The notes beneath the pieces were generated by a model. That model was not told the DNA's origin. It saw only the letters and a list, made by a program, of their open reading frames with translations, and did not search any database. From Setomelanomma holmii (lineage: Eukaryota; Ascomycota; Dothideomycetes; Pleosporales; Phaeosphaeriaceae): a DNA stretch of 64,000 nt. Below, piece after piece: positions 1 through 11,149 of this stretch; positions within the stretch are counted from its first letter, which is position 1, and each line of letters starts with the position of its first letter. The position numbers were made by a program, and so were the translations under genes. The stretch lies in assembly GCA_010015745.1 (NCBI GenBank), contig ML978226.1, positions 117,705-181,704 of the forward strand, in the 5' to 3' direction.

Positions 1-1118
1 CGCAGCATGTCAACAGTGTTCTGCTCTTGCGTCATCTTTGACGACAAAAGACCATGCTCCGCGGACAGTTTCGCGATGTCATCGTGAAGTCCATTCGCCC
101 AAGGGGTTTTACTAGGTACAGGTAAGGCCACTTCGCGCTTCTGTTTCAGAAGAGCGAGTTCGTCTTCTAGGGTCTTCAAAGCGCTCTCACTTCCGATGAT
201 AGCCTTCGTGTTGTACATGATATCATCACGGAAAGCCATAATCAACCTGTACAGGGAGCTGAAAGTTCCCGAAAGTCCGTCCAATTCTGTCGCGCTCAAG
301 TCCAGAGCACTTCTGGCGCACTCAAGGAAGGCTTCGAATGATTCCAGATCGGCCGGAGAATCGCTTGATGGCTGAGACGAGGTTTCATCTTTAAGATCTG
401 GTGTCTTTGACTTCTCGGTACTGCGGACTGGGTCTGGAACAGTGGTTACGACTGACGGCATGGGTCCACTGAACTGTCGCTTCGCGCGCGAAGGCTCATC
501 ACCGCCATTGCCTGCCTCTTGGACAGCTCGGGATGAAGCAAGCGGGAAATCTGTCGACATGTCGACGCTGTCTATGGGCATATTCTGGAGATCATGGCTT
601 TGCGGGACTGCAGCTTGTTCCGTGGGAAATCGTGAGCTAGAAGCAACCGGGGCCTGTATACTGCGTTTTCGCAATTTCATTTTGCGTCGCTGCAATGGAG
701 TTTCCGACCTTAGAGGCCTGTGCGTCTGTTCGAAAGGTAAAATATTCTTTGGCTCACTGGTACCCTCCACAGCTGTTCCAAAGTCAAAGGTTTTCGGTAC
801 AGCAAAGCTCGGAGTCGTTGCTCGAGGAGGTGCATCGAGAAGATCCCGCCCAAGGAAGGGTACACATGGGAACATGGATTCCATGGTAGTCTGTTGCACA
901 TGCTTTACTAACGCTGTCTCAGAGACGCGCAGGGAATTCTGTAAGCCACTGCTAAGCATATCCATCGTGACTCCGCTGGCCGCAGTAGGGCTTTTGACTG
1001 GAGGCTTAGAGGTAGCTGGAGCATCTTGGTTTGTCGCGCCTGTGTCAAAGTGTTCTGCGCCATGAAGCTCAGCTTGGTGCTCATTGTTGATTTGAAAAGC
1101 TTGTCCCGGCTTTGTCAT
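1..1118 (-). CDS. Hypothetical protein, 5' part only (cut by window edge)
   Basis: An open minus-strand frame runs from an ATG at 1118 to the window edge with no stop, giving about 372 residues. I do not recognise the family. The first 170 residues are Ser/Thr/Pro-rich and look disordered. A basic cluster near residue 150 (RRKMKLRKR) resembles a nuclear localisation signal. From about residue 265 the composition changes to regular Leu/Glu/Lys-rich helix (for example KTLEDELALLKQKRE), suggesting a coiled coil that continues past the edge. No intron is needed in the visible part. A nuclear, coiled-coil-containing protein is an inference from composition only; the C-terminus is needed to name it. 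Confidence 0.6.
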   Translation of the reverse strand, partial: MTKPGQAFQINNEHQAELHGAEHFDTGATNQDAPATSKPPVKSPTAASGVTMDMLSSGLQNSLRVSETALVKHVQQTTMESMFPCVPFLGRDLLDAPPRATTPSFAVPKTFDFGTAVEGTSEPKNILPFEQTHRPLRSETPLQRRKMKLRKRSIQAPVASSSRFPTEQAAVPQSHDLQNMPIDSVDMSTDFPLASSRAVQEAGNGGDEPSRAKRQFSGPMPSVVTTVPDPVRSTEKSKTPDLKDETSSQPSSDSPADLESFEAFLECARSALDLSATELDGLSGTFSSLYRLIMAFRDDIMYNTKAIIGSESALKTLEDELALLKQKREVALPVPSKTPWANGLHDDIAKLSAEHGLLSSKMTQEQNTVDML

Positions 1119-1682
1119 TGTTGGGGTGAACTATATCTCTAGTAGTAGTTGCGCTGTGCCACTTGGCCCGATGAGTAGAGTCCTTTGATCCGAGATGATT
1201 AGTATGAGGAGGTATTATCAGCAAGTGTATCGGTCTATACATACTGTGGTTCTATTGCCGAGGGATGGGTGTTTGACAGCCGGATGTTCTGTGTTAAGTT
1301 GAACGGTTGGCAGTTGAGAGTGGAGAGTTTCTTTGGTACTACAGTGGTGCGCCCAGAATGTCGGCGTACTCTCACACCTTTCATCGTGACTAAGAACTAC
1401 GTGTGATGTGAGGGTCGCAAGAAGGCGCAGCGCTCGCGCTCCCCTTTGAGACCGAGTATGCGCAAGCTGAGCGGTGACTGCTGTGGCGCCAGTCGTTTGA
1501 CTCTGGTGGCCGTAAGCAGCTACTATTGTGCGCATGCTGAATGCGTTTGTGGTTTATGGGTCCACGACGCGGCCACGATATATACCAATCGCACCATGCA
1601 GACATATTCCCACGCGCCTAGTCTACACAGGAGTTCCTCAACTTGTGAGGTATTGGTTCAACAGAACCACATTCGTTCCACC
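1119..1682. other. Intergenic, no gene seen
   Basis: Only short overlapping ORFs on both strands, without splice signals or recognisable motifs. It probably holds the promoter of the edge gene. Confidence 0.5.
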
Positions 1683-2107
1683 ATGCCAGGGCGTAAGACG
1701 ACCAAAAACGGAAATGAAGCTTCGCTGGAAACGGCCCAGTGACCCATGCAGACACCAGCAACGCCTCAGCCACCGCATGTGTCGCCTGCACACGCCTCGG
1801 ACGAATCCTCGCATGTTGCCGGAAACCAAAGCCGTCGCGCACATGCGAAGACTGCGCCGCGATCGATGCTCTCATCGCGCGGGAGCTACCGGACCCGCAG
1901 ACAGCACGCCATGAAAAGCAAGATCGTATCGAAACTCTGAAGCTGCAAACGAAAGCACAAGGAGAGGAGAACGAAGGACTGAAAGCGAAGCTTGTGGAGA
2001 AGAACCGCTTGCTGAATGCAAGGAAGGTAGCGCTCGAGGAGAAAGTGGGTAGAAACGCGTTCAAGAGGAAGATCAAGGCGATTGAGAAGGCGAGAAGAAA
2101 GCATTAG
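1683..2107 (+). CDS. Possible small Cys-rich coiled-coil protein, frame broken near residue 19
   Basis: An ATG at 1683 opens 19 codons (MPGRKTTKNGNEASLETAQ) and meets TGA at 1740-1742. The frame shifted by one base then continues without an ATG for about 120 codons to 2107. That part has a Cys cluster (CVAC, ACC, CEDC) like a small zinc-binding knuckle, then a charged Lys/Glu coiled coil. The two pieces would make one 140-residue protein if two bases were absent at 1740-1741. No intron of usable length joins them. It may be a decayed gene, a sequencing error or chance. The family is unknown. Confidence 0.25.
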
Positions 2108-2319
2108 ATGCAGCTGCGATGGCCTGGCTGCTTCATGATCGGTATGCGTCGCGATTGTTGATGCAGGGCCGGGGTGAAAGGGAAAGGAGGAAGATTTGAG
2201 GACGGCGTCGCTAGAATTCAAGTAGTCGCTACATTCTTGGCGCATCATTAGCCGACAGCCAATACAGATATCGTTGAACGTCTTCGAGGCTTGGTATTGC
2301 TCATGACTGTATCGTACAC

Positions 2320-4822
2320 CTATGTGTAAAAGCGACTATACGTATTCCGGTCCTGCATATTCCGATCCATCTCCCCTCTATCCTCTTCATCCACCACGCT
2401 CCCACACTTGCCACACACCAATATCTTCTCCCCACTCGCAAACCGCACTTTAAACTCATCACTCCCACATTGCCGACAATGCACCTGACTTCTGCCATCG
2501 CTCCGTCCATCATGGTGATCTTCGCCTTCGCTATGACCCAGGTCGCTTCGCTCGTCAGTCAGCTTACTAATTTGACTGACTTCACTTAAGCGCGAATTCA
2601 GATCAGGTCGATCATTCTCGCTGTTTCGGGGTCGCAAGGTGCCTATCTTGTTAGTTGACCAGAACAGCCAACTCTGTCCATTGTACACAGCCAATGGATT
2701 ATGCGTGGACGGAGAAGGTTCGTAAGAATGCGTTCGTTCTGGCCCCAACAAATTGGGAGGTGATGAAGTCTCGGACTGTGATACGCTCTGAGAAGGCGCT
2801 GGATCTATAGTTATTGATGCCTTGGGAGATTCTGAGGGCGCGGAGACGAGTGTCTCGTTGGTTTGCGTGGGCCTTAAGCTGGGCGATTCCGGATGGCGCA
2901 CTGAATTCATGCTAAGGCGAGCCAGGGACTTTCGCGGCGAAGCGCTGCGGCGGGCGAGCGAACTGTTAGTCGAATCGAAACTGCCATGCGAGATGCCTTG
3001 CCGCCAGGTCATGATCCGATCATTTGGTGGTTGCGTTGATACACTGTCTCTGCGCGACCGACTGGTTCGTGACAATATGCTGCTGGGCCGACCGATCTTC
3101 GATCCTGATCTCCTGAATGATGTTGCATCGAATGTTTCGCTCATCCGAATGCGTTTCGTGAACGCACAGTCTTGTCTGAACACCTTGAGTGCGCCAGTAT
3201 AGTCGGCGGTTACGATGACATTGCCGCCGCGGTGTGCCGAACGGGCGGCGTAAGCAGGCGTCTCCACAGGTTTCTTGAAATGTGTATCGGTGGGCGCTGG
3301 TGTTGGCACGGCCGATCCTGCTTCAGTCGGCGCGCGCGAAGAGATGACTGACTCAGTCCGCGACACCAGCGTGACTGGTGGAGGATTACATAGATCATAG
3401 ATTGGATCTTCTGATGTGCCCAATAGCTGCCTGGTCTGAACTGGCGCAATGACGGTGCAAGTCGTGATTGAGTTGTGTGCTTCAAACATCTCCATAGGTC
3501 GTTCGTTCTTCTTCTCGCCCTCTGGTGTCGATGTGGACCAGATATATGCCTTTCTGTCCTCGCTCCCACAGATCACATGGCCATCACTGTCTGCAAAGAC
3601 GCCGCGAATCTGGCTGTAGTTGTTTTCGTGGCCTCTGAACTTCATTTCCAGGCTCTTGTCCTTAAAATTATAGAGCCGTATTCTCGAGTCGTTGCTTGTG
3701 ATTAGCAACTTCACCTCGCCACTTTCGCTCCCAGGAGGCCAATACGTTGCCTGAATGCCAGTGATCTTGCTGCCTTTCTTGTTCTGTCCCCGTGTAGACT
3801 TGACGTGGAGCTGGGCTTGCCACTTGAGCTTCTCTGTATCGTAAAATAGACAAAGACCACCCAGCGTCCCAGCTATGCATGTTCTCCCATCTGGCGTAAA
3901 TCCGACTGCAGTAATCATGTCCGGCACTGTCCTGCTGAATTCCACTTTCTTGTCAGGTATGCTCCACAATCGAAGCTTTGAGTCTAGACTTCCCGCCAGG
4001 AAGAACCGGTCGTCGGTCGGGTGGAATTGAATGGATGGGACAAAGTCTGAGTGCTTGAATGTGCATAGATTTTCGTCACGGCTAACATGCCATAAGCGCA
4101 CACTTTTGTCCATGCTTGATGACAGTAGGAAGTTGTTCTGGTATAATCAGCGGGAATGAAACCATCTCCCAATCATTCAATGTCTTACCTTGCTCCAGCT
4201 CAAGTCCAGGATAGTCGCGTCATGCCCGTGATACTCTCGGTAGGGTTTCTGGCGGAAGACGGGCGCACTCAAAAATCCACTCTCGCCCTCAGCGGCAGGG
4301 TCGCCTTCGGACTTCTCATGCCACCGCCGGTCCTCTGAGCTTGATATTACCGCCCATACGCGCACGACCCTATCTTGCCCACCAGCTGCCAGGTACTTTC
4401 CATCCTTGCTGAACTCCACTGCCCATATTGGGTTCTTCGTAGCTGCAGAGCCTGACTGTGGCGCTGGATTTGATCCGGCCGGGGGCGGGCTCTTCTTGTC
4501 TGACCCCGACCGTAGCTCTTGAGCAAGAAACACACGATCGAATTCCTTCTTGGTCTTGAACTTTGATCGCACCTTGATGTATGCGGGTGGATGCGGTACT
4601 TTTGGACTGAAGCTGTAATTGTCGACATAGAGCTGCGCATCCATGCCCTCCGGTCGTGAGTCGTCTGCTTCGGTGCCATTGTCACTTGCATTATCTGGGA
4701 CACCCTTCTTTTTGTTGCTGCCAATGAAGCGACTAAGGAACGACACCTTCCTGCACGTGTGGTCAGCCTAGGGTCGCCAATGCTCCGCCTCACGCTGACG
4801 CAGTCAGACGCTCAGATGTCAT
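2320..4822 (-). CDS. WD40-repeat protein with C-terminal zinc ribbon
   Basis: Three exons: 4822..4794, 4750..4189 and 4137..2320, with introns of 43 and 51 bp, both GT-AG; 802 residues. The frame at 4746 begins with GTG, so I placed the start in a short upstream exon whose splice restores frame. WD40 repeats cover roughly residues 115-480 (for example KSVRLWHV and KLRLWSIP). A long Ser/Arg-rich segment follows. The last 50 residues hold a CRQC...CGKC zinc ribbon. The architecture resembles WDR44-like fungal proteins of the yeast DGR2/YMR102C type, which is an inference. A scaffold role is likely; the partner cannot be told. Confidence 0.85.
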
Positions 4823-4958
4823 CTCAAGCCAACCACAACAAGGAAGCATAAAAGCGACAATACGCCCGTAGAAACGAAATGCGCGCGCTAAGTTTTGATT
4901 GGCAGAAGAGCGAAATGATCCTCGCATACGCAAAAAGCATGTCGAATAAAATGAGTGC

Positions 4959-5500
4959 TCACTTCTTGTCTGCCTTGTATGCCCCACCTCCATCGCGAGG
5001 TGATTCCCCGCTCGGCTTCCTGTCCGTAGTCGTATCGTTTAAAAGAGTAGGGACTTGACTCGGGGTAGGTTCCGTGTTTTGCGAGCGCAATTTCTGCATA
5101 GCGGGGGACGTGTTGATTCGCTGGAGGATTTGCTACATAGTAATGCCGAGTTAGCCATGTTCCTGCATCGCAATAGCTCGAAGTGGACATACTTGCGACA
5201 GTGGGTCTATGGCTGCTTCAGACGACCTCCTGCCGCCAACGCTACCGTTGTTGTGTGCATCATTTGATAGCGCCGAGGGCGATGTGGGACTGCGAAGCTT
5301 TGTTGCCAACTTCTTGTTGCTTAACGATGCTACGGCTGTGGATCAGCACATTGTCCTTCTGACTGTGTTTCGGAAGCGCAAGACGTGCTGACGGAAAACA
5401 TACGCTCTGTAGAGCCCAAGACGCCTGTTTCGTGGCCATCATGAGAAGGCCCAGACTTTTGTGGGTCGGTCACCTTGATCTTGGGTAGGAGATCCGCCAT
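4959..5500 (-). CDS. Small conserved-looking hypothetical protein, three exons
   Basis: No single long ORF shows this gene; it appears only when spliced. Exons are 5500..5404, 5335..5193 and 5132..4959. Both introns start with GTATGT (68 and 60 bp) and end in CAG and TAG, and all phases agree, giving 137 residues ending GGGAYKADKK. The protein is hydrophilic, rich in Ser, Asn and Lys, with no signal peptide or membrane segment. A central stretch (QQILQRINTSPAMQKL) could be a short helix or docking motif. I do not recognise the family. It lies 136 bp upstream of the WD40 gene on the same strand with its own start. Confidence 0.65.
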
Positions 5501-6489
5501 GTTGGTGTTGATATCCACACTTTCATAGGTGTACCCGGTCGCGATGCGCAGTACCTGAAAGTGTATCTGGCCGTGCAATTGTAAGCTGCAAGACACTCGC
5601 TGCCACGCGAAGGAGCTGGACGTGGCCTGATCGCAGTACGACGATTCAATACGGATCGCATAGAAGGAAGCCAGTGGGTAATTGTCGCCGCGGAATACTG
5701 CGGAAGTAAACAAAGCTACCTTGCCGATGTGGTTATCGATAGATCAAGATCTGGCTGCATATGCGGTAGCACGCCTGTAGACCCCTGCTGCGAGGCCAGT
5801 AGTCTTCTCTTTGAGCTTAAGATACACCATTGGAGACTTTCGCGACTTAGTAGAAGCGGGTGTGGTGCCATGACGCAAAGTCTGTAAGCAAGCCGTCGCT
5901 TATGGTGCTGTTCTGAGGTTGCATCCTCGGAAGCGCCTACCAAAAACGTCGACGTCATCGCTGCTAGAATAAGTCGTCGAGACTGAACATCGGGAAGCAC
6001 GACCAGAATTGGTGAACAGAAGATGGACAAGCTGCTGCAGGCGTATGTCGCAATGCAAGGGATAAGGCAGAAACGGTGTCGGTCCGGATCAGGTTTGAAG
6101 AAAGTTTACGCACGCACGTACAGTAGTGTGCTGGGATGAGAGCCTATGCATGCATCACTTCTGCGCGCGAGTTGAGAATGATATAGGAGTGTTGTATTCT
6201 GTACTAGGTATTCAGGAAGCATTACTTGAGCCTCATGCCGCATCCAATCACCGCCCCAACCGCATCAATCATAGAAATCCCAGTTGCTCGAAACGCCAGT
6301 ACGCCCAAGTGTGAGGTATCGAAGGCGAATCGCAAGCGCGAGTATGCCAAACTCCGACAATGCAGAGAAGAACGTATGCAAAACCAAGCAAGGTGAGGTA
6401 ACCCAGTACCTATGCCCAAAGTCCAACGAGGTATACAGCGATGAGATGGTGTGAGATCATGTGCAAAGAAAATGAGAGGGTAAAGGCGT
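5501..6489. other. Intergenic, no gene seen
   Basis: About 1 kb. The longest minus-strand ORF here (5716..6030) begins with TTG rather than ATG and shows no motif. Likely content is the promoter of the 4959-5500 gene and the 3' flank of the ribonucleotide reductase gene. Confidence 0.5.
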
Positions 6490-7922
6490 CTAGAAGTCTT
6501 CCTCGAAGCAGAAGTCACCAGACTGACCCTTGGCCTCTTCGACAGGCGCCAATGAGTATGAGCCGTCATCATTCTGCTCATGCTTCTTGGTGCTAGCCAT
6601 GACACCAGCCTTCTGATAGTCGCCTACGCGCTTCTCGAAAAAGTTGGTCTTGCCTGCCAAGGAGATGTTCTCCATGAAGTCGAAGGGATTGGTGGCGTTG
6701 TAGTACTTGCTGTTGCCGAGCGACAGGAGAAGACGGTCAGCAACGAACTCGATGTACTGGCACATGAGTCCGGCATTCATGCCGAGCAGAGCGCAAGGCA
6801 AAGCATCTGTGAGGAACTCCTTCTCAATCTCGACAGCTTCTGTGATGATGGCCTGTACAGCATCCTTGCTGGGGCGGTTGTTGAGGAGAGAAAAGAGCAA
6901 GCACGCGAAATCGGTGTGCATACCCTCGTCACGAGAGATCAACTCGTTCGAGAATGTAAGACCGGGCATCAGGCCGCGCTTCTTCAACCAGAAGATGGAC
7001 GCGAACGAGCCACTGAAGAAGATACCCTCGACGGCAGCGAAGGCGACGAGGCGGTTGGCGAAGGTCGAGTTCTTGTCTGATATCCACTTGAGAGCCCAGT
7101 CGGCCTTCTTGCGGATGCATGGGACTGCAACGCGTTAGTAGAGGTCTTGAACGCGTCTCCGAGCCGACTTACTGTTCTCAATGGCATTGAAAAGATATGT
7201 GCGTTGCTTGGGCTCGCTGATGTATGTGTCGATGAGAAGAGAGTATGTCTCCGAGTGGACGTTCTCCATCATGATCTGGAAGCCGTAGAAGCATCGCGCC
7301 TCGGGTATTTGTACTTCGCCGGAGAATCGCTCGACAAGATTCTCGTTGACGATGCCGTCGGAGGCAGCGAAGAAGGCGAGGACGTGGGAGATGAAGAAGC
7401 GCTCGTCATCGTTGAGTCGCTTATTCCAGTCGTGGAGATCCTTGGACAGATCAATCTCTTCAGCGGTCCAGAAGGAGGCTTCGGCCTTCTTGTACATTTG
7501 CCAGACCTATAACGGGGCGCCGTGTCAGTGACGGATCTTGTCATAAAGGTTCGACGCGTCGGACGCGTCACACGAGAGTGATGACTTACATCGTGGTACT
7601 TGATGGGGAAGAGTACGAAACGTCCTGGGTTCTCTTGCAGAAGAGGCTCAGACGCTTCCTCGGACTTGATCGTGGGTGCGGTGGTAGGCTTTGCAACTAC
7701 AGGCTCCTCTGGCAGGTCTGGGATGCCGACAATGGGTCTGAAAACATTCTCCTTGTCCGCCGATGAGAAGTCGAGCTTCTTTGCAGGCGAGTCAGTCATC
7801 TTGAGCGTGTCAATTGCGGATGCAGCCTATATGCGCGTAAGTATGGACGCGTATATGGAATGGTATCTGACATAGCGAATGTGGCGTACCTGCTTGGAAG
7901 GCGTCGACTGAAGAGCAGACAT
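6490..7922 (-). CDS. RNR2: Ribonucleoside-diphosphate reductase small subunit
   Basis: Four exons: 7922..7890, 7826..7590, 7506..7173 and 7124..6490; introns of 63, 83 and 48 bp; 412 residues. The subunit houses the diiron-tyrosyl radical cofactor and, with the large subunit, converts ribonucleotides to deoxyribonucleotides for DNA synthesis. Visible class I motifs are the Asp of AASDGIV (about residue 140), MENVHSETY with Glu, His and the radical Tyr (about 171, 174, 178), RDEGMHTDF with the second Glu/His pair, [10 protein letters not shown], and the C-terminal tail ending EEDF that docks to the large subunit. Intron 3 has a perfect TACTAAC branch site. MluI cell-cycle boxes (ACGCGT) occur in the promoter and in all three introns, implying G1/S control. 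Confidence 0.97.
7130..7852 (-). promoter_or_regulatory. Intronic MluI cell-cycle boxes (five ACGCGT)
   Basis: Perfect ACGCGT palindromes lie at 7130-7135 and 7151-7156 (intron 3), 7554-7559 and 7563-7568 (intron 2) and 7847-7852 (intron 1) of the ribonucleotide reductase gene. None lies in its coding exons. ACGCGT is the core of the MCB element bound by MBF (Mbp1/Swi6 in yeast), a known regulator of ribonucleotide reductase genes at G1/S. Use of these intronic copies is an inference. Confidence 0.55.
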
Positions 7923-9275
7923 TGTGGTGAAAAGATAAGAGTGTTTGCGAGTATTATGTATGTAGAGACGAACGTATTGTCAAGAATACGCGTCTTGTGA
8001 GGCAGTAAAGCTGATGGTGTGGATGTGGGAGGAACAAAGCAGACGCGACGATACTTAAAAGCACAGCAACAGGAAGTCACGTGCCTCGCGTCGCGCCGGC
8101 GCTGGTAAGAGAAAGCTATGACGCACTCCGCGACTTCTTTCGATCGCAGCGATCTCTCCATCTCTCCCACCATCAAAATCAAACTTTGAACAAAGAACAT
8201 GAAACAATCGACTCCGCGCAATCTCATGACACCCATATCATCGCTATTGATTCTCATCGTCGCCTACAATTGTTGTTCGAGTTCGACTTCGCGGCACCCC
8301 AGCCTCGCCAGTCGCGCACAAAACAGTCCGTGCAAAACGCGTCGTTCGTCGCAGACGCGCTTCCATAGGACCACTTCCTGCCTCTTCGGACCCACCACAA
8401 CAATGCAGGTACTTCTCCATGATCAGCTAGACTGCCCTTTGGCGGCTGAATCAGACCTTGGAATTGGCTGAGGTCGGCCTCTCCCAGCCGTCCGATCGAT
8501 TGCACTGGCTGCAGCATGGCATTGCACTCGCCGTCCTTCGGATCAGATTAGATTCAATTGATAATGGTCTGATCTCGATGACCCGCTGGATTCGTCACGG
8601 ACTCACCAGCCGAGGATCACGTCGCGTCGTGGGGTATTGGTGATTCATCTCGAAGCGTACGGGGCGGACGAGAGCTGAGCCCTTGGTCAGCCATTGCTCA
8701 GCTTCCTCATTTACAATTGTACGAAGCACTGTCGACCTTCGTAGCGAGATTATTTATACTGCCGTCAAACATCCCGGAACCTGCTGTCATGTCATAATAT
8801 GTTTTAGAACCCAACCTCGGGAGCCTTTCTTGGCGTTCTCGACTCATACCGTCCAAGATGCCAGTCACTGACATTTATGCAAAAAATGCATCGAAGGCAC
8901 ATGCACTGATCGCAGAAGATACTACCCAAAAAGCAAGAGGTCCTGGGTAGAATCAGCATCATCATCACTCTTCAGATTGCACAGTATTGGTATTCTTCGC
9001 GTTTGGACAGTAAGCAATGGCCATATCGATAACAGTTGTATAAGCTCAACATGCACCTCATAGCGATCAATCCTCGCCACAGGTACCCTACGTATATTAG
9101 ATCAAGCATCGAGAATATACAGTATCATCTGTCCACAGTGCAATTCAGCATAGCCGACTCTGCCCATCCTATCCCTTACCCCGCAACCCCACCATTAAGT
9201 TCATACCGTGTCACTCCAATTCACCATTTGCATCCCACGTCGGCCAATCGACCGCAAGCTCATAGCGCACACAAG
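7923..9275. other. Intergenic, divergent promoter region
   Basis: It separates the minus-strand ribonucleotide reductase gene from the plus-strand methyltransferase gene. It holds the promoter MluI box. A plus ORF at 8199..8471 has a hydrophobic start but nothing else to support it. No RNA gene seen. Confidence 0.5.
7988..7993 (-). promoter_or_regulatory. Promoter MluI cell-cycle box
   Basis: A perfect ACGCGT lies 66 bp upstream of the ribonucleotide reductase ATG, with a weaker ACGCG match near 8042. The position and known regulation of the family make it a probable MBF site. Confidence 0.6.
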
Positions 9276-10081
9276 ATGGCAAACCAAGATCTCAACAATT
9301 CGCGATTCACAGCTGAAGCAGCAGCATGGGATTCCAACATCAAGCATATCGAAAGTACCGACATGGCCTTCGAAGCAACAAAACGCTACGTCTCAGCCTT
9401 CAACAATAGCACAAATAAAGGCGGGTCCATCGATGCTTGTATGTTGATTGCAAGACTGACGCAAAACTAGATCTCGACGTCCTAGAACTCGGCTGCGGCA
9501 CCGGCCTCCTATCCTTCAAACTCGCGCCGCACGTGCGCTCTCTCGTTGGCATCGACACGGCCGACGGCATGGTCAGCGCGTTCAACACTAAACTCGCTGC
9601 TCTACCGGCATCGGGTCGGAATCTATGTGCGATCAATCACTTTCTGACCAGTGCCGATAGTCCCGAACTCCAGGGCGCTGCAGCTGCGCTCTCGACGCAC
9701 CGCGGCGAGCAATCACAACCACCATATCGCTTTGATTTGATCGTGTCGCATCTAACACTGCATCATGTCCCGTCGTTGCCGGAGATTTTCGCCACACTGA
9801 AGGATTGCTTGAAGACTGGTGGTGTGATTGCGTTGACGGATTATGAGTACTTTGGGAAAGAGGCGATCAGGTTTCATCCCGTGAGCAAGAGGCCGGGCGT
9901 CGAGAGGCATGGGTTGAAGAAGGAGGAGACGAGGGATTTGCTGGTTGGTGTTGGGTTCAATGAGGTTCGGGTTGAGAAAGCGTATATTTTGAGGAAGGAG
10001 GTTGATCCTGAAGAGGGGATGGAGACGGTGGATGGCGAGATGGCATTTCCGTTCTTAATGTTTTATGGGGCGAAGGGCTGA
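9276..10081 (+). CDS. Class I SAM-dependent methyltransferase
   Basis: Exons 9276..9438 and 9471..10081; 257 residues. The SAM-binding fold is clear: motif I ELGCGTGLLSFKL near residue 60, the acidic loop of motif II (LVGIDTADGM), a FDLIVSHLTLHHV segment, and GGVIALTDYEYF at the next strand. It resembles the Methyltransf_11/12 group of soluble small-molecule methyltransferases; the substrate cannot be read from the sequence. The intron needed to keep motif I in frame is only 32 bp (GTATGT...CTGAC...TAG), unusually short for this window. The start at MANQDLNNS follows an in-frame upstream extension that looks untranslated. It converges with the Irc6-like gene, 112 bp away. Confidence 0.88.
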
Positions 10082-10193
10082 TCGATCGAGGAGTGTTAGA
10101 GGTTCGAGGATGACGGAAGGCAGGAGGCGATTTCAGCCGGCGCATTAAAATGCTCCTGTGAGGGGGTTAGGCGAATGGAGGCTACCGTGGTGC

Positions 10194-11149
10194 TCAGAGA
10201 TCTTTCATGAGGTCGTTGACGGCTTTGGCAGCGAAGCGTTTCCGCTCAGCTTCTTCCATGCCCTCTCCCATTTCTGTTAACATTAGCTTGTGAATTCCAC
10301 CGAACAAGAAGTAAACGTACCTTTGATGGCAACCATCTTTCGCATCATAGCCGCCAGCTCCTCAACCTCTTTCGCCTCATCCTCGGCGCTCTGCTCTCCA
10401 CCTTCCTCATCCCCAAACCCATGCAACGCACCCTTCATCCCGAACAACTCCATATTCATCTCCGCCTCTTCAGCTGCAAACCCACCGAACCCCTCTTCCT
10501 CATCATCCGCATCTCCAAAGTCCAAGCCATCTGCGCCCTCCCATTCACACGCTTCCAGCGCCTCCCGTACCCTGTGCACACCAACCTTCTCGCCAAACTC
10601 ATTCTTGCCCGTCTTCTCGAAGTCGATGTATTCAAACCCATGCTCCGTGCATATATCCTCCCACTCCTCATGTGCCATATCCAGATACGGCGTCGTAGAT
10701 TGCGGCATTGCCACAGCAAGACAGACCTGGTCACCGCTATACCCGCACGCGCGCTCGATGACGTCAGCAATAGCTTGCATCGTGTCCTTACTCGTCGTGA
10801 GATCAATTTGCGTGACGGGTTTGCGGAAACAGTATATCCATGCGCCGAGGACGGTGATGACTTCGCGGGCTTCGGGCGCGGTAAATGCGGTACGCCATTC
10901 GTCGACGGCTGTGATCTCGTCAACCCATATTGGAAGGGTGGCGGTGTAGTATTTTGTCTCGAGGAGCCATTCGTGCGTGAGGCCGGCGGCGGAGCCTTGG
11001 GTTGGTTTGGGCGCGGAGCCCGTGAGGTCTGGTGGGGTTGATTAGAAAGTCGAAGAAATAAAGGTGGTGTGCTAACCACTCAATAGCTTCAAGACACCTG
11101 AATCTGGCGCGCCTAAGGTCAGGAGTCGCCGTGGGTTCTTGATCTCCAT
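10194..11149 (-). CDS. Irc6/p34 (AAGAB)-type adaptin-binding protein
   Basis: Exons 11149..11077, 11028..10321 and 10273..10194; introns of 48 and 47 bp; 286 residues. It begins with a short Rab-GTPase-like beta strand and loop (RRLLTLGAPDSGVLKLL), followed by a G-domain-like region, an acidic linker (GDADDEEEGF) and a C-terminal helix rich in Glu and Lys (EEAERKRFAAKAVNDLM). This order fits the fungal Irc6 / metazoan AAGAB p34 family, which binds clathrin adaptor large subunits and assists AP complex assembly in the cytosol. The exon 1 donor is a weaker GTTAGC, but the phases agree at both junctions. Confidence 0.75.

Noticed and set aside
5716..6030. 104-codon minus ORF
   Set aside because: Opens with TTG, not ATG, and has no motif.
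8199..8471. ORF with hydrophobic N-terminus resembling a secreted protein
   Set aside because: No cleavage-like pattern or conserved Cys, and it lies in a promoter region.
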